A DNA stretch of 64,000 bases from Lutibacter sp. B1 (GCF_012524075.1 NZ_JAAZUI010000005.1:62001-126000), one strand, 5' to 3'; positions 18,721 to 28,463 are shown, numbered from the stretch's first letter. Numbers and translations: made by a program. The notes: generated from the letters alone by a model not told the origin.

Positions 18721-19608
18721 CTATTTTAATGCTGCACCACTACTTGTAGCAACACTTCTGTCTATTTTTCTAACAAGACCTTGTAAAACATTCCCAGGTC
18801 CAACTTCAATAAATTCAGTACCGCCATCGGCAATCATTTGTTGAACAGATTGTGTCCAACGAACAGGTGCCGTTAATTGTGCAATTAGATTTTCTTTAAT
18901 TTCTGAAGGATTTGTAACTGCTTTTGCTACAACATTTTGATAAATAGGGCAAATAGGATTACTAAATGTTGTATTTTCAATTGCTTGAGCTAATTCTTCA
19001 CGAGCAGGTTCCATTAACGGTGAATGAAAAGCTCCTCCAACAGGAAGTTTTAAAGCGCGTCTTGCTCCTTTTTCTGTTAAAACAGTACAAGCTTTGTCTA
19101 TTGCAGAGATTTCACCAGAAATTACTAATTGCCCCGGACAATTATAATTCGCAGCAACTACTACTCCATCAATATTTTTGCAAACTTCTTCAACAATTAC
19201 ATCATCCAAACCTAACACCGCTGCCATAGTAGATTCTTGAGCTTCACACGCTTTTTGCATTGCCAAAGCTCTTTTAAAAACTAATTTCAAGCCATCTTCA
19301 AAAGACAAAACTCCATTTGCTACTAAAGCCGACAGCTCACCTAATGAGTGCCCTGCAACCATTTCAGGTTTAAAATCGTCTCCCAAAGTTTTTGCTAAAA
19401 TTACAGAATGTAAAAAAATAGCAGGTTGTGTAACTTTAGTTTGTTTTAATTCATCTGCTGTTCCTTCAAACATGATATCAGTAATATGAAATCCTAAGAT
19501 TTCATTTGCTTTTTCAAAAAGTTCTTGAGCTAAAGTTGAATTCTCGTATAAATCTAAACCCATTCCACTAAATTGAGCTCCTTGACCCGGGAAAATATAT
19601 GCTTTCAT
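18721..19608 (-). CDS. fabD: Malonyl-CoA:ACP transacylase
   Basis: Loads malonate onto acyl carrier protein for fatty acid synthesis. 295 residues. The nucleophile is S88 in VAGHSLGE, the FPGQGAQ motif is at 6-12 and the catalytic histidine lies in GGAFHSPLM near residue 195. Single gene, convergent with galE and divergent from the queuosine precursor transporter. Confidence 0.95.
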   Translation of the reverse strand: MKAYIFPGQGAQFSGMGLDLYENSTLAQELFEKANEILGFHITDIMFEGTADELKQTKVTQPAIFLHSVILAKTLGDDFKPEMVAGHSLGELSALVANGVLSFEDGLKLVFKRALAMQKACEAQESTMAAVLGLDDVIVEEVCKNIDGVVVAANYNCPGQLVISGEISAIDKACTVLTEKGARRALKLPVGGAFHSPLMEPAREELAQAIENTTFSNPICPIYQNVVAKAVTNPSEIKENLIAQLTAPVRWTQSVQQMIADGGTEFIEVGPGNVLQGLVRKIDRSVATSSGAALK

Positions 19609-19633
19609 TTTTTATCATAATTTTATTGAACTG

Positions 19634-19667
19634 CAAAAATAGGAATAATTTACTATATTCGTAACAA
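19634..19667 (-). promoter_or_regulatory. fabD promoter
   Basis: On the minus strand TTG (19667-19665), 23-base spacer, exact TAnnTTTG box TATTTTTG (19641-19634), 25 bases before the fabD ATG. Confidence 0.6.
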
Positions 19668-19677
19668 CTAACTATTA

Positions 19678-20373
19678 ATGAAGTACCAAAAAAAATCTGA
19701 AGCTTTTACAATATTTTTAATTTTAGCCTCAATGTTTATTGCAGCATTGGTGGCTTCTAACCTAATATTTCAAAAATTCTTCTATTGGAATCCTTTTGGG
19801 TTATTTCGGTTTGAACTCTCTGTAGGTATTTTACCCTATCCTATAACTTTTTTAATTACTGATATTATTTCTGAGATTTATGGTAAAAAAAAGGCCAATC
19901 AAGTAGTAATTGCAGGTATTTTTGCTTCACTTTTTTCAATGATAATTATTCTTATTGCCAATTATATGCCGGCTATTGAAAATTCACCTGTTAATAATAA
20001 CTTATTTACAAAGGTTTTTGGCTTATCTCCTATCGCTGTTTTAGCTTCAATGATGGCTTATTTATTTGCACAATTTATTGATATAAGAATATTTCATTTT
20101 TGGAAACAAAAAACCAAAGGAAAGCATTTATGGTTAAGAAATAATTTTTCTACATTTTCATCTCAATTTATTGACACATTAACAGTTATAACATTAATGT
20201 GCACATTTAAAGTACTGCCTTGGAGCATGTTTACAGGTTTATTAATTAGTGGTGTTTTATTTAAAATAATTACTGCATTATTAGATACTCCTGTTTTATA
20301 CTTTATAGTTTATTTATTTAGAAGTAGATTTAACTTAAAAGTTGGTGAAGAAATTAAATTAATTAATGGTTAA
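19678..20373 (+). CDS. Queuosine precursor transporter (YhhQ family)
   Basis: Inner-membrane importer of preQ0/preQ1 (or queuine) for tRNA queuosine. 231 residues with about six hydrophobic segments starting at residues 11, 49, 75, 116, 163 and 188, and the family pattern of YPITFLITDIISEIYGKK. queA, the later enzyme of the pathway, is in this window at 24845, so salvage plus completion is plausible. Its last 15 bases overlap the end of the convergent DUF2797 gene. Confidence 0.85.
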   Translation: MKYQKKSEAFTIFLILASMFIAALVASNLIFQKFFYWNPFGLFRFELSVGILPYPITFLITDIISEIYGKKKANQVVIAGIFASLFSMIIILIANYMPAIENSPVNNNLFTKVFGLSPIAVLASMMAYLFAQFIDIRIFHFWKQKTKGKHLWLRNNFSTFSSQFIDTLTVITLMCTFKVLPWSMFTGLLISGVLFKIITALLDTPVLYFIVYLFRSRFNLKVGEEIKLING

Positions 20374-21156
20374 TAGTACCTTATAGCCTTCGCTGTTACG
20401 CACATTAAAAACCGTTGTGTCTTCAAATAATAAATATTGTCCTTTCACTCCAATTAATTTTCCTGAATAATTTGGTGTTTTTTCTAAGTTAAGCGATTTT
20501 ATTTTATTCGGATATTGATCTACAGGATATTCAATTTCAGTAATTTTACCATTATTTTCTAAAAAATAAGGCTTCACTTCATCAGGAATGTAGTGTTTTA
20601 ATTTTTCTCGTTCTTCAATTAAATTCGCATCAGCAACATCATTTTTTAACATTTTTTGCCAACTGGTTTTATCAGAAACATAGTCTTTTAAAGCAACTTC
20701 TGTAATACCGGCCAAATAACGATTAGGAACTTCAACAATTTCAATAGCTTTATTAGCTCCTTGGTCAATCCAACGTGTAGGAATTTGTGTTTTACGCGTA
20801 ACACCAACTTTTACATTACTAGATAATGCCAAATACACAACATGAGGTTGCAATTGTACCTCTTTTTCGTAGATCAAATCTCTGTCTTCAATATCTAAAT
20901 GAGCTGTACTTAATTCGGGCTTCATAATCCAATCACCCACTTGAGCACTTTTGTAAAAACATTCATAACAAAAACCTTGTCTGAAAATTTTTTTCTCTTC
21001 ACCACAGTTTAAACACTGATAACCGTAAAATTCAATTTGAATTGTTTTATGCAGTAATTGATTCAAGTTTAAAAAATCATTTTCAACATCTAAATAATAC
21101 TGAACCTTATCATTAAGTTCAGTCTTCATTTTTTTTAAAACTGCCGTATATTGCAT
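20359..21156 (-). CDS. DUF2797 protein
   Basis: 265 residues from the ATG at 21156; a longer in-frame start at 21213 would run into the divergent GH3 gene and is less likely. Contains a zinc-ribbon-like pair of motifs, CLNCGE and CYECFYKS, about 17 residues apart near residues 66-86, then a domain with VGVTRKTQIPTRWIDQGA that recalls a GIY-YIG-like core (basis: my reading, unverified). Function unknown; a role with nucleic acid is an inference. Divergent from GH3 with only 45 bases between starts, convergent with the transporter. Confidence 0.75.
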   Translation of the reverse strand: MQYTAVLKKMKTELNDKVQYYLDVENDFLNLNQLLHKTIQIEFYGYQCLNCGEEKKIFRQGFCYECFYKSAQVGDWIMKPELSTAHLDIEDRDLIYEKEVQLQPHVVYLALSSNVKVGVTRKTQIPTRWIDQGANKAIEIVEVPNRYLAGITEVALKDYVSDKTSWQKMLKNDVADANLIEEREKLKHYIPDEVKPYFLENNGKITEIEYPVDQYPNKIKSLNLEKTPNYSGKLIGVKGQYLLFEDTTVFNVRNSEGYKVLLTIN

Positions 21157-21201
21157 AAAAGTTTTTCTTAAATTTAACACGCTAAAGATACTTAATAAAA
21201 G

Positions 21202-22719
21202 ATGCCATTTCAAATAGTAAACTCAATAATTTCATGGTTTTTAAAGAAACGTAAACACCAAATGGAATTATTTATAAAATATCCCATTGATGTACAACAT
21301 GAATTATTATTTAAACTACTTAATAAAGCAAAGTATACTGAAATTGGTAAGTTATACGATTTTTCTACCATTAAATCATACAAAGGTTTCACTGAAAAAG
21401 TTCCTATTCAACAATATGAATCTATTGAGCCATTAATTGAGCGTTCAAGAAAGGGTGAACAAAATATATTTTGGCCAACACAAATAAGATGGTTTGCCAA
21501 ATCAAGCGGAACTACCAATGCTAAAAGTAAATTTATTCCTGTAAGTGATGAAGCTTTAGAAAACTGCCATTTTAAAGCAGGAAAAGATATGCTGTGCCTA
21601 TATTTTAACAATAATCCGGAATCACAATTATTTATAGGAAAAGGATTACGATTAGGCGGTAGCAGTGCTGTTTATGAAGATAACAATACTTATTTTGGAG
21701 ATTTATCGGCTATTTTAATTGAAAATTTACCTTTTTGGGCCGATTTCAGCAGTTCTCCAAAACAAGAAGTTGCCTTAATGGGTGAATGGGAAACTAAAAT
21801 GGAAGCTATTATAAATGAAACAATTTATGAAGATATTACAAGTTTGGTTGGTGTCCCTTCCTGGATGCTGGTTTTATTAAATAAAGTTTTAGAGCGTACA
21901 GGTAAAAATAATATTTTAGAAGTTTGGCCAAACCTTGAAGTTTATTTTCATGGTGGTGTGAATTTCAACCCATACAAAGAGCAGTTTAAAAAATTAATAC
22001 CAAAAAGAGATTTTAAATATTACGAAACTTATAATGCTTCGGAAGGATTTTTTGCCATTCAAGATGAAAACGATTCTCAAGATTTATTACTGATGTTAGA
22101 TTATGGTATTTTTTATGAATTTATACCTATGAATGAGTTTAATGGTGAAAATTCTAAAGCAATCCCTCTTTCAAAAGTAAAACTTAACCAAAATTACGCC
22201 ATAGTAATAACCACAAATGGTGGTTTGTGGCGATATTTAATTGGTGATACTGTAAAGTTTACTTCACTTAAACCTTATAAAATTAGAATTACAGGAAGAA
22301 CAAAACATTTTATCAATGTTTTTGGAGAAGAATTAATAGTTGAAAATGCTGAAGAAGCGTTAAAACAAACTTGTTTAAAAACCAATACCGAAATTTTAGA
22401 ATATACGGTTGCTCCAATTTTTATGAAAAATAAAAAAAATGGAGGGCACGAATGGATGATTGAATTTAAAAAAGCACCGGAGAATATAAAATATTTTACC
22501 GAATTATTAGATAATGCACTAAAATCTATCAATTCCGATTACGAAGCTAAACGTTACAATAATATGACATTGGCAATGCCTAAAATTAACTTAGCTAAAA
22601 AAGGGTTGTTTTATAACTGGTTAAAAGAAAACGGTAAATTAGGAGGACAACATAAAGTGCCAAGATTATCAAATTCAAGAGAATATTTAGAAGAACTTTT
22701 AAAGCTACAACAAGGTTAA
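21202..22719 (+). CDS. GH3-family acyl-adenylate-forming protein
   Basis: 505 residues of the GH3 superfamily, best known from plant enzymes that join auxin or jasmonate to amino acids through acyl adenylates. The ATP-binding motif is FAKSSGTTNAKSKFIP near residue 94; YYETYNASEGFF (about 273) and the C-terminal hinge with RITGRTKHFINVFGEE (about 359) are intact. Bacterial substrates are unknown. A single gene with a very short divergent promoter region shared with DUF2797. Confidence 0.85.
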   Translation: MPFQIVNSIISWFLKKRKHQMELFIKYPIDVQHELLFKLLNKAKYTEIGKLYDFSTIKSYKGFTEKVPIQQYESIEPLIERSRKGEQNIFWPTQIRWFAKSSGTTNAKSKFIPVSDEALENCHFKAGKDMLCLYFNNNPESQLFIGKGLRLGGSSAVYEDNNTYFGDLSAILIENLPFWADFSSSPKQEVALMGEWETKMEAIINETIYEDITSLVGVPSWMLVLLNKVLERTGKNNILEVWPNLEVYFHGGVNFNPYKEQFKKLIPKRDFKYYETYNASEGFFAIQDENDSQDLLLMLDYGIFYEFIPMNEFNGENSKAIPLSKVKLNQNYAIVITTNGGLWRYLIGDTVKFTSLKPYKIRITGRTKHFINVFGEELIVENAEEALKQTCLKTNTEILEYTVAPIFMKNKKNGGHEWMIEFKKAPENIKYFTELLDNALKSINSDYEAKRYNNMTLAMPKINLAKKGLFYNWLKENGKLGGQHKVPRLSNSREYLEELLKLQQG

Positions 22720-22723
22720 AAAA

Positions 22724-23701
22724 CTATATTTTACGCTCTATAACGTAATTTACCATAGTTAACAAGGACTCTTTATAAGGAGAATTTGGATATGTTTCTA
22801 AAATTTTCAATGCTTCAAATTGATATTCTTTCATTTTTGAAACAGTATATTCTATGCCTCCTTTTTCTTTTACAAATGCAATAACTTCTTTAACTCTTTT
22901 TTTATTTCTATTATATCTTTTTACAGAGTTAATTAACCATTTACGCTCATTATCAGTACAATTATTTAAAGCATAAATTAAAGGCAATGTCATTTTTTGT
23001 TCTTTAATATCAATACCTGTTGGTTTTCCTATTTTATCTTCAGTATAATCAAACAAATCATCTTTAATTTGAAAAGCAGTACCAATAAGCTCACCAAAAG
23101 TGCGCATTTTTTCTATTTCTTCTTTAGAACCGCCAACTGAAGCTGCCCCTATTGCACAACAAGCTGCTATTAAGGTTGCCGTTTTTTGTCTAATAATTTC
23201 AAAGTAAACATCTTCAGTAATATCTAATTTACGAGCTTTTTCAATTTGCAATAATTCACCTTCGCTCATTTCACGCACAGCTATTGAAATATGCTTTAAT
23301 AAATCAAAATCATCATTATCAATAGATAATAGTAAGCCTTTCGATAATAGAAAGTCACCAACTAAAACAGCAATTTTATTTTTCCACAATGCATTTACCG
23401 AGAAAAAACCACGCCTTCTATTGCTATCATCTACAACATCATCATGCACTAAGGTTGCTGTATGAATTAATTCAATTATTGAAGCTCCTCTGTATGTTCT
23501 TTCTTCAAATTTACCTTCAGAAACCATTTTAGCAACTAAAAAAACAAACATTGGTCGCATTTGTTTTCCTTTTCGTCTTACTATATAATTGGTAATTCTG
23601 TTAAGTAACGGAACCTTAGTTTCCATAGATTCTTTGAATTTGCTTTCAAAGAGTTCCATTTCTTGAAAAATGGGTTGCTTTATTTTTTCGATAGGTTTCA
23701 T
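22724..23701 (-). CDS. Polyprenyl diphosphate synthase
   Basis: Long-chain trans-prenyl transferase, probably making the side chain of menaquinone. 325 residues. First aspartate-rich motif DDVVDD at 87-92, second in KDDLFDY near residue 217. Convergent with GH3 (4 bases between stops) and downstream of rlmN by 37 bases, so queA-rlmN-this gene could form one leftward transcript. Chain length cannot be fixed by eye. Confidence 0.9.
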   Translation of the reverse strand: MKPIEKIKQPIFQEMELFESKFKESMETKVPLLNRITNYIVRRKGKQMRPMFVFLVAKMVSEGKFEERTYRGASIIELIHTATLVHDDVVDDSNRRRGFFSVNALWKNKIAVLVGDFLLSKGLLLSIDNDDFDLLKHISIAVREMSEGELLQIEKARKLDITEDVYFEIIRQKTATLIAACCAIGAASVGGSKEEIEKMRTFGELIGTAFQIKDDLFDYTEDKIGKPTGIDIKEQKMTLPLIYALNNCTDNERKWLINSVKRYNRNKKRVKEVIAFVKEKGGIEYTVSKMKEYQFEALKILETYPNSPYKESLLTMVNYVIERKI

Positions 23702-23738
23702 CTAGATATCAAAAATAAGAAAAATATATGTGTATATT

Positions 23739-24776
23739 TTAACTTTTATTAGCTAATTGCCCACAAGCAGCATCAATATCTTTTCCTCTGCTTCGGCGCA
23801 CATTAACTACAATATCATTCATCTCTAAAATACTGATATAATCATCAATAGCTTGCGGATTTGCCTGCTGAAATTCACCATCATCAATCGGATTATATTC
23901 AATCAGATTTACTTTACAAGGTACGTATTTACAAAATTTAACCAGAGCATTTATGGCTTCTTTAGTATCATTAATTCCATCCCAAACTACATACTCATAA
24001 GTAATTCTTCTTTTAGTTTTAGCATACCAATACTCCAAAGCTTCTTTTAAATCATTTAAAGGAAAAGCCCTACTAAATGGCATTATTTTACTTCTAACCT
24101 CTTCAATTGCTGAATGTAATGATACTGCTAAATTAAATTTAACTTCATCGTCAGCTAATTTTTTTATCATTTTTGGTACTCCGGAAGTTGATACTGTTAT
24201 TCTTTTTGGAGACATTCCCAAACCTTCAGGCGAAGTTATTTTATCAATTGCTTTTAACACATTGTTATAGTTCATAAGTGGCTCACCCATACCCATAAAA
24301 ACAATGTTTGATAATTTATGATTGTAATATAATAAGCTCTCTTTGTTTATGGCAGCAACTTGATCGTAAATTTCATCGGGATTTAAATTACGCATTTTTT
24401 TTAATCGTGCTGTTGCACAAAACGTACAATCTAAACTACAACCAACTTGACTAGATACACATGCTGTTGTTCTTGAATCGGTTGGAATTAATACAGATTC
24501 AACAATTAATCCATCGTGCAAACGTACAGCATTTTTTACTGTTCCGTCTAAACTGCGCTGCATGGTGTCAACTTCAATATGATTAATTACAAAATTATCG
24601 GTTAACATTTGACGGGTTTCTTTTGAAATATTGGTCATATCTTCAAAAGAATGTGCACTTTTACTCCACAACCATTCATAAACCTGATTTCCTCTAAATG
24701 CTTTATCTCCATTTTCAACAAAAAATTCACGAAGTTGTTCTTTAGATAAAGCCCGTATATCTTTTTTATTTTTCAT
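23739..24776 (-). CDS. rlmN: 23S rRNA (A2503-C2) / tRNA (A37-C2) methyltransferase RlmN
   Basis: Radical SAM enzyme that methylates C2 of A2503 in 23S rRNA and of A37 in some tRNAs. 345 residues; cluster cysteines C113, C117 and C120 in CSLDCTFC, the GMGEPLMNY motif near residue 180, and a C-terminal cysteine in AACGQLA that fits the methyl-carrying residue. Sits between queA and polyprenyl synthase. Cfr is a paralogue, but motifs and context favour RlmN. Confidence 0.95.
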   Translation of the reverse strand: MKNKKDIRALSKEQLREFFVENGDKAFRGNQVYEWLWSKSAHSFEDMTNISKETRQMLTDNFVINHIEVDTMQRSLDGTVKNAVRLHDGLIVESVLIPTDSRTTACVSSQVGCSLDCTFCATARLKKMRNLNPDEIYDQVAAINKESLLYYNHKLSNIVFMGMGEPLMNYNNVLKAIDKITSPEGLGMSPKRITVSTSGVPKMIKKLADDEVKFNLAVSLHSAIEEVRSKIMPFSRAFPLNDLKEALEYWYAKTKRRITYEYVVWDGINDTKEAINALVKFCKYVPCKVNLIEYNPIDDGEFQQANPQAIDDYISILEMNDIVVNVRRSRGKDIDAACGQLANKS

Positions 24777-24798
24777 TTCATTTTCAAGTTTATAAAAA

Positions 24799-24820
24799 GA
24801 TTCCCGCCTAAGCGGGAATC
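24799..24820. repeat. REP-like palindrome between queA and rlmN
   Basis: GATTCCCGC, loop CTAA, GCGGGAATC: a perfect 9-bp stem in a very AT-rich gap. Palindromes of this look recur between genes in flavobacterial genomes, but only this copy is in the window. It lacks a T run, so it is not a normal terminator. Confidence 0.6.
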
Positions 24821-24844
24821 AAATTATTAAAAAACAGTTCTTTT

Positions 24845-25894
24845 TTAGATAATTAACATTGCGTCTCCGTAAGAATAAAATTTATATTTTTCTTTAACAG
24901 CTTCTTTATAAGCTTCCATTAAAAAATCGTATCCGGCAAAAGCTGCAACCATCATCATTAAAGTAGATTTTGGTGTATGAAAGTTTGTGATCATACAGTT
25001 AGCAATACTAAAATCGTATGGAGGAAAAATAAATTTGTTAGTCCAACCACTGTACGGATTTAAATGTCTGTCAGATGAAACAGAGCTTTCCATTGCTCTC
25101 ATAACAGTAGTTCCTACTGCACAAACACGTTTTTTTCTATCTATTGCTTCATTAACAATATCAGCAGTTTTAGGGGTAATAATTGTTTGTTCAGAGTCCA
25201 TTTTATGTTTTGACAAGTCTTCTACTTCAACAGGACTAAAGGTTCCTAAACCAACATGCAATGTAACTTCCGCAAAATCAACTCCTTTAATTTCTAAACG
25301 CTTCATTAAATGTTTAGAAAAATGCAATCCTGCTGTTGGAGCCGCTACTGCACCTTCGTGTTTTGCATAAATTGTTTGATAACGTTCTTCATCTTCAGGC
25401 TCAACTTCTCTTTTAATATATTTTGGAAGTGGAGTTTCGCCTAATTCTTCTAATTTTTTTCTAAATTCTTCATAAGAACCATCATATAAAAAACGTAAAG
25501 TTCTACCTCTTGAAGTGGTATTATCAATTACTTCTGCTACCAAGCTTTCATCTTCACCAAAAAATAATTTATTTCCAATTCTAATTTTACGAGCAGGATC
25601 AACCAAAACATCCCATAATCTGCTTTCAGCATTTAATTCTCGTAATAAAAATACCTCAATTCTTGCTCCTGTTTTTTCTTTTTCACCATACATACGTGCA
25701 GGAAAAACTTTGGTATTATTTAGCACCATTAAATCACCTTCATCAAAATAATCAATTAGATCTTTAAATAAACGATGCTCAATAGTTTGCTTTTTTCTGT
25801 TTAATACCATCAAACGCGCCTCATCTCTATGCTCTGCCGGATATTCTGCCAATAAATCTAATGGTAATTCGAATTTAAAATGTGATAATTTCAT
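24845..25894 (-). CDS. queA: S-adenosylmethionine:tRNA ribosyltransferase-isomerase
   Basis: Builds epoxyqueuosine from preQ1 in tRNA using the ribosyl group of SAM. 349 residues, the usual length, with typical segments [12 protein letters not shown] (about 56-67) and APTAGLHFS (about 183-191). Own promoter upstream at 25918-25949. Linked functionally to the YhhQ-type transporter at 19678. Confidence 0.94.
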   Translation of the reverse strand: MKLSHFKFELPLDLLAEYPAEHRDEARLMVLNRKKQTIEHRLFKDLIDYFDEGDLMVLNNTKVFPARMYGEKEKTGARIEVFLLRELNAESRLWDVLVDPARKIRIGNKLFFGEDESLVAEVIDNTTSRGRTLRFLYDGSYEEFRKKLEELGETPLPKYIKREVEPEDEERYQTIYAKHEGAVAAPTAGLHFSKHLMKRLEIKGVDFAEVTLHVGLGTFSPVEVEDLSKHKMDSEQTIITPKTADIVNEAIDRKKRVCAVGTTVMRAMESSVSSDRHLNPYSGWTNKFIFPPYDFSIANCMITNFHTPKSTLMMMVAAFAGYDFLMEAYKEAVKEKYKFYSYGDAMLII

Positions 25895-25917
25895 GTACTT
25901 TTTTTATTGAATGTGCG

Positions 25918-25949
25918 CAAATATACAACATCAACATAGGGGTTGTCAA
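25918..25949 (-). promoter_or_regulatory. queA promoter
   Basis: Minus-strand TTG (25949-25947), 21-base spacer, exact TATATTTG box (25925-25918), 24 bases before the queA ATG. No preQ1 riboswitch fits in the remaining leader. Confidence 0.65.
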
Positions 25950-25982
25950 GTGTTTACCCATAAAAGTTTTTTTTACTTATTT

Positions 25983-27185
25983 TTATGAAGTAATCTTTTT
26001 AAAATCTTCCCAAAATGTTGGATACGATTTTGAAACTACATTTGCATCTTCAATATGTATAGGAACTTTTAAGGCTAATGGAGCAAAAGCCATGGCCATT
26101 CTATGATCGTGATATGTAGAAATGCTTATATTTTCATTTATTTTGGTTGAAGATTTTAAATGCAAGGTTTCATTAGTAATTTCAACTTCTCCACCTAATT
26201 TTTCAATTTCGATTTTAAGCGCAACCAATCTATCCGTTTCTTTTATTTTAAGTGTATGTAACCCGGTTAAAAAACATTCAATTCCCAATCCAAAACAAGT
26301 TACAGCAATTGTTTGAGCAATATCCGGGGCATTTTGAAGGTCTAAATTTAAGAATTCTCTTTTTTGCTGATTTGTATTTTTTAATAAGATTGTGTTCTCT
26401 CCAAAAACAGTTTCTACTCCAAAGTTCTCATAAATTTTGGATAAAACTGAATCTCCTTGTAAACTGTTTTTTTTATATGAAGCCAACTCTACTTCTGAAT
26501 TGGGAGACAAAGCAACTAAGCTGTAATAATAAGAAGCCGAACTCCAGTCTGACTCCACAATAATAGTTTTGTCTTCAATTTTAGGCTGATGCTGTACTCT
26601 AATTGTATCACTATTCCAAACATAGTTAATACCAAGTTCGCTTAACAATTTCAATGTCATTTTTATATAAGGAACTGAAGTAACTTCTCCTTTAAATTTC
26701 AATTGTAATCCGTTTTGAAGTGTTGGCGCAATTAGCAATAAAGCTGTAATATATTGACTGCTTACATTTCCTTCAATTTCTACAAAATCTTTCTCCAGCT
26801 TTTTCCCTTTAATTTTTAATGGAGGATAGCCTTCATTATTAAGATATTGAATATCAGCACCAAGTTCTTTTAATGCATCAACTAAAATTTTAATAGGTCT
26901 TTCCTTCATCCTGTGTGATCCTGTTAAAATAATTTCTGAATTTTCTTTGGCAGAAAAATACGCAGTTAAAAAACGCATTGCTGTACCGGCATGTCCAATA
27001 TTTATTTCTTTTGAAGAACTTTTTAATGCTTTTTGCATTAGTTGTGAATCGTCCGAATTTGAAATGTTTTCAATAGATAGGTTTGGATAAAATTTTTGCA
27101 AAACCAGCAACCTGTTACTTTCACTTTTTGAACCTGTAATTCGAATATTTCCGCTAACAGTTTTATTTCTTTTCAACAATTCCAT
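25983..27185 (-). CDS. aroA: 3-phosphoshikimate 1-carboxyvinyltransferase (EPSP synthase)
   Basis: Shikimate pathway enzyme joining PEP to shikimate-3-phosphate. 400 residues, a little shorter than E. coli (427). Substrate motifs: GSKSESNRLLVL (18-29), the GHAGTAMRFLTAYF loop near residue 60, and the terminal YHDHRMAMAFAPLAL near residue 363. Last gene of an operon MazG-like, membrane protein, aroA with single-base gaps. Confidence 0.93.
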   Translation of the reverse strand: MELLKRNKTVSGNIRITGSKSESNRLLVLQKFYPNLSIENISNSDDSQLMQKALKSSSKEINIGHAGTAMRFLTAYFSAKENSEIILTGSHRMKERPIKILVDALKELGADIQYLNNEGYPPLKIKGKKLEKDFVEIEGNVSSQYITALLLIAPTLQNGLQLKFKGEVTSVPYIKMTLKLLSELGINYVWNSDTIRVQHQPKIEDKTIIVESDWSSASYYYSLVALSPNSEVELASYKKNSLQGDSVLSKIYENFGVETVFGENTILLKNTNQQKREFLNLDLQNAPDIAQTIAVTCFGLGIECFLTGLHTLKIKETDRLVALKIEIEKLGGEVEITNETLHLKSSTKINENISISTYHDHRMAMAFAPLALKVPIHIEDANVVSKSYPTFWEDFKKITS

Positions 27186-27186
27186 C

Positions 27187-27426
27187 TTATTTTTTTATAA
27201 ACTTGTAATAACCTGCCATAAAAGCGCCATAAATAGCTGAAATTACCAACTGAATTTTAACAAATTGTTGCCAGGTATTTACACCAAAATATTCATCAGT
27301 CATTCCTGAAATTCCTCCATTTTTAACTGTTGAAATTACTATTTTAAGTATAGTTACAACAACTAAAAACATAAAACCAAAACGAATGGTTAATTTTAAA
27401 AAAGACTGATTTTTATACGCATCCAT
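27187..27426 (-). CDS. Small inner-membrane protein, unknown
   Basis: 79 residues with two hydrophobic segments at about 10-31 and 54-74 separated by a polar loop containing NGGISGMTDEYFG. The gene is separated by a single base from each neighbour (MazG-like and aroA), so it is surely translated with them. I do not recognise a family with a known role. No signal peptide cleavage site or lipobox. Confidence 0.7.
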   Translation of the reverse strand: MDAYKNQSFLKLTIRFGFMFLVVVTILKIVISTVKNGGISGMTDEYFGVNTWQQFVKIQLVISAIYGAFMAGYYKFIKK

Positions 27427-27427
27427 T

Positions 27428-27754
27428 TTATTTCAGTTTTTCGTTATTATGGTGTCTATTATGGTCTCGTTTTGTTTTTACATCCATTTTTTTATCAAAA
27501 GCAGCTTGTAAATCTATTCCGGTTTGGTTTGCCAAACACAAAACCACAAAAACCACATCGGCCAATTCTTCACCTAAATCTTTAGCTTTATCACTTTCTT
27601 TTTCGCTTTGCTCACCATAACGTCGCGCAATAATTCGGGCAACTTCACCAACTTCTTCAGTTAATTGAGCCATATTTGTAAGCTCGTTAAAATAACGAAC
27701 GCCATGTTCTTTAATCCAATTATCAACTACAAGTTGCGACTTTTTAATATCCAT
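27428..27754 (-). CDS. MazG-like nucleotide pyrophosphohydrolase
   Basis: 108 residues with the all-alpha NTP-PPase signature: EEVGEVARIIARRYG (residues 31-45) and GEELADVVFVVLCLA (about 62-76), giving the EExxE and ExxD metal ligands. Likely a house-cleaning hydrolase of non-canonical or damaged NTPs in the cytoplasm. First gene of the aroA operon. The C-terminal HNRHHNNEKLK tail is basic and His-rich. Confidence 0.85.
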   Translation of the reverse strand: MDIKKSQLVVDNWIKEHGVRYFNELTNMAQLTEEVGEVARIIARRYGEQSEKESDKAKDLGEELADVVFVVLCLANQTGIDLQAAFDKKMDVKTKRDHNRHHNNEKLK

Positions 27755-27812
27755 TTTTTATTATTTTAAAGTTCAAAGATAAAGAACTTAATTTCTATAA
27801 ACATAAAATCAA

Positions 27813-28445
27813 TTAATGTAAGTATTTTAAAAATTCTTCTCTTTGGATTTCTTCAGCTCCTAAACTTTCTAAATGTGAGTTATAAACCTGACAATCTATT
27901 AATTGATACTTTTCTTTTTCTAATTTTTGGACTAAATAAATAAAGGCAATTTTAGAAGCATTACTAATTTTACTAAACATACTTTCACCACAAAACACAT
28001 TTCCTAAATCAATTCCGTACAAACCTCCAACTAGTTCATTATTTAACCATACTTCAACCGATTTTGCAACACCTTGTTTATGCAAATTTATATACGCTTG
28101 TTGCATTTCATTTGTAATCCAGGTTCCTTTTTGCTTTTTTCTGTTAATATTTTTACAATTTGATATTACTTCTTCAAAATTTTTATTAAATGTTACTTCA
28201 AAATCATTTTTACGAATGATTTGTTTCATGCTTTTCGAAATTTTTAATTTATGAGGAAATAATACCATTCGAGGATTTGGACTGTACCAAATTATGGGTT
28301 CACCTTGATTAAACCAAGGAAAAATTCCACTTTTATAGGCTAAAATCAACCTCTCCGAAGATAAATCACCTCCAATAGCCAACAAGCCGTCTTCGTTAGC
28401 TAAATGAACCGGAGGAAATATTAATTCTTCTGAAAGTAAAAACAT
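27813..28445 (-). CDS. aat: Leucyl/phenylalanyl-tRNA--protein transferase
   Basis: Adds Leu or Phe to N-terminal Arg/Lys of proteins for ClpS/ClpAP degradation (bacterial N-degron pathway). 210 residues; typical motifs FPPVHLANEDGLLAIGGDL (11-29), WYSPNPRMVL (about 53-62) and GGLYGIDLGNVFCGESMFS (about 140-158). A single gene with its own promoter after the DUF3127 terminator. Confidence 0.95.
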   Translation of the reverse strand: MFLLSEELIFPPVHLANEDGLLAIGGDLSSERLILAYKSGIFPWFNQGEPIIWYSPNPRMVLFPHKLKISKSMKQIIRKNDFEVTFNKNFEEVISNCKNINRKKQKGTWITNEMQQAYINLHKQGVAKSVEVWLNNELVGGLYGIDLGNVFCGESMFSKISNASKIAFIYLVQKLEKEKYQLIDCQVYNSHLESLGAEEIQREEFLKYLH

Positions 28446-28463
28446 AAATACATGAATTTTTTA

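Noticed and set aside
19609-19677. preQ1 riboswitch before the queuosine precursor transporter
   Set aside because: The 69-base gap is filled by the fabD promoter, and I see no preQ1-I pseudoknot pattern. The same holds for the queA leader.
27428-27754. Toxin-antitoxin role because of the name MazG
   Set aside because: It is a pyrophosphohydrolase in a biosynthetic operon; no mazEF pair is near.
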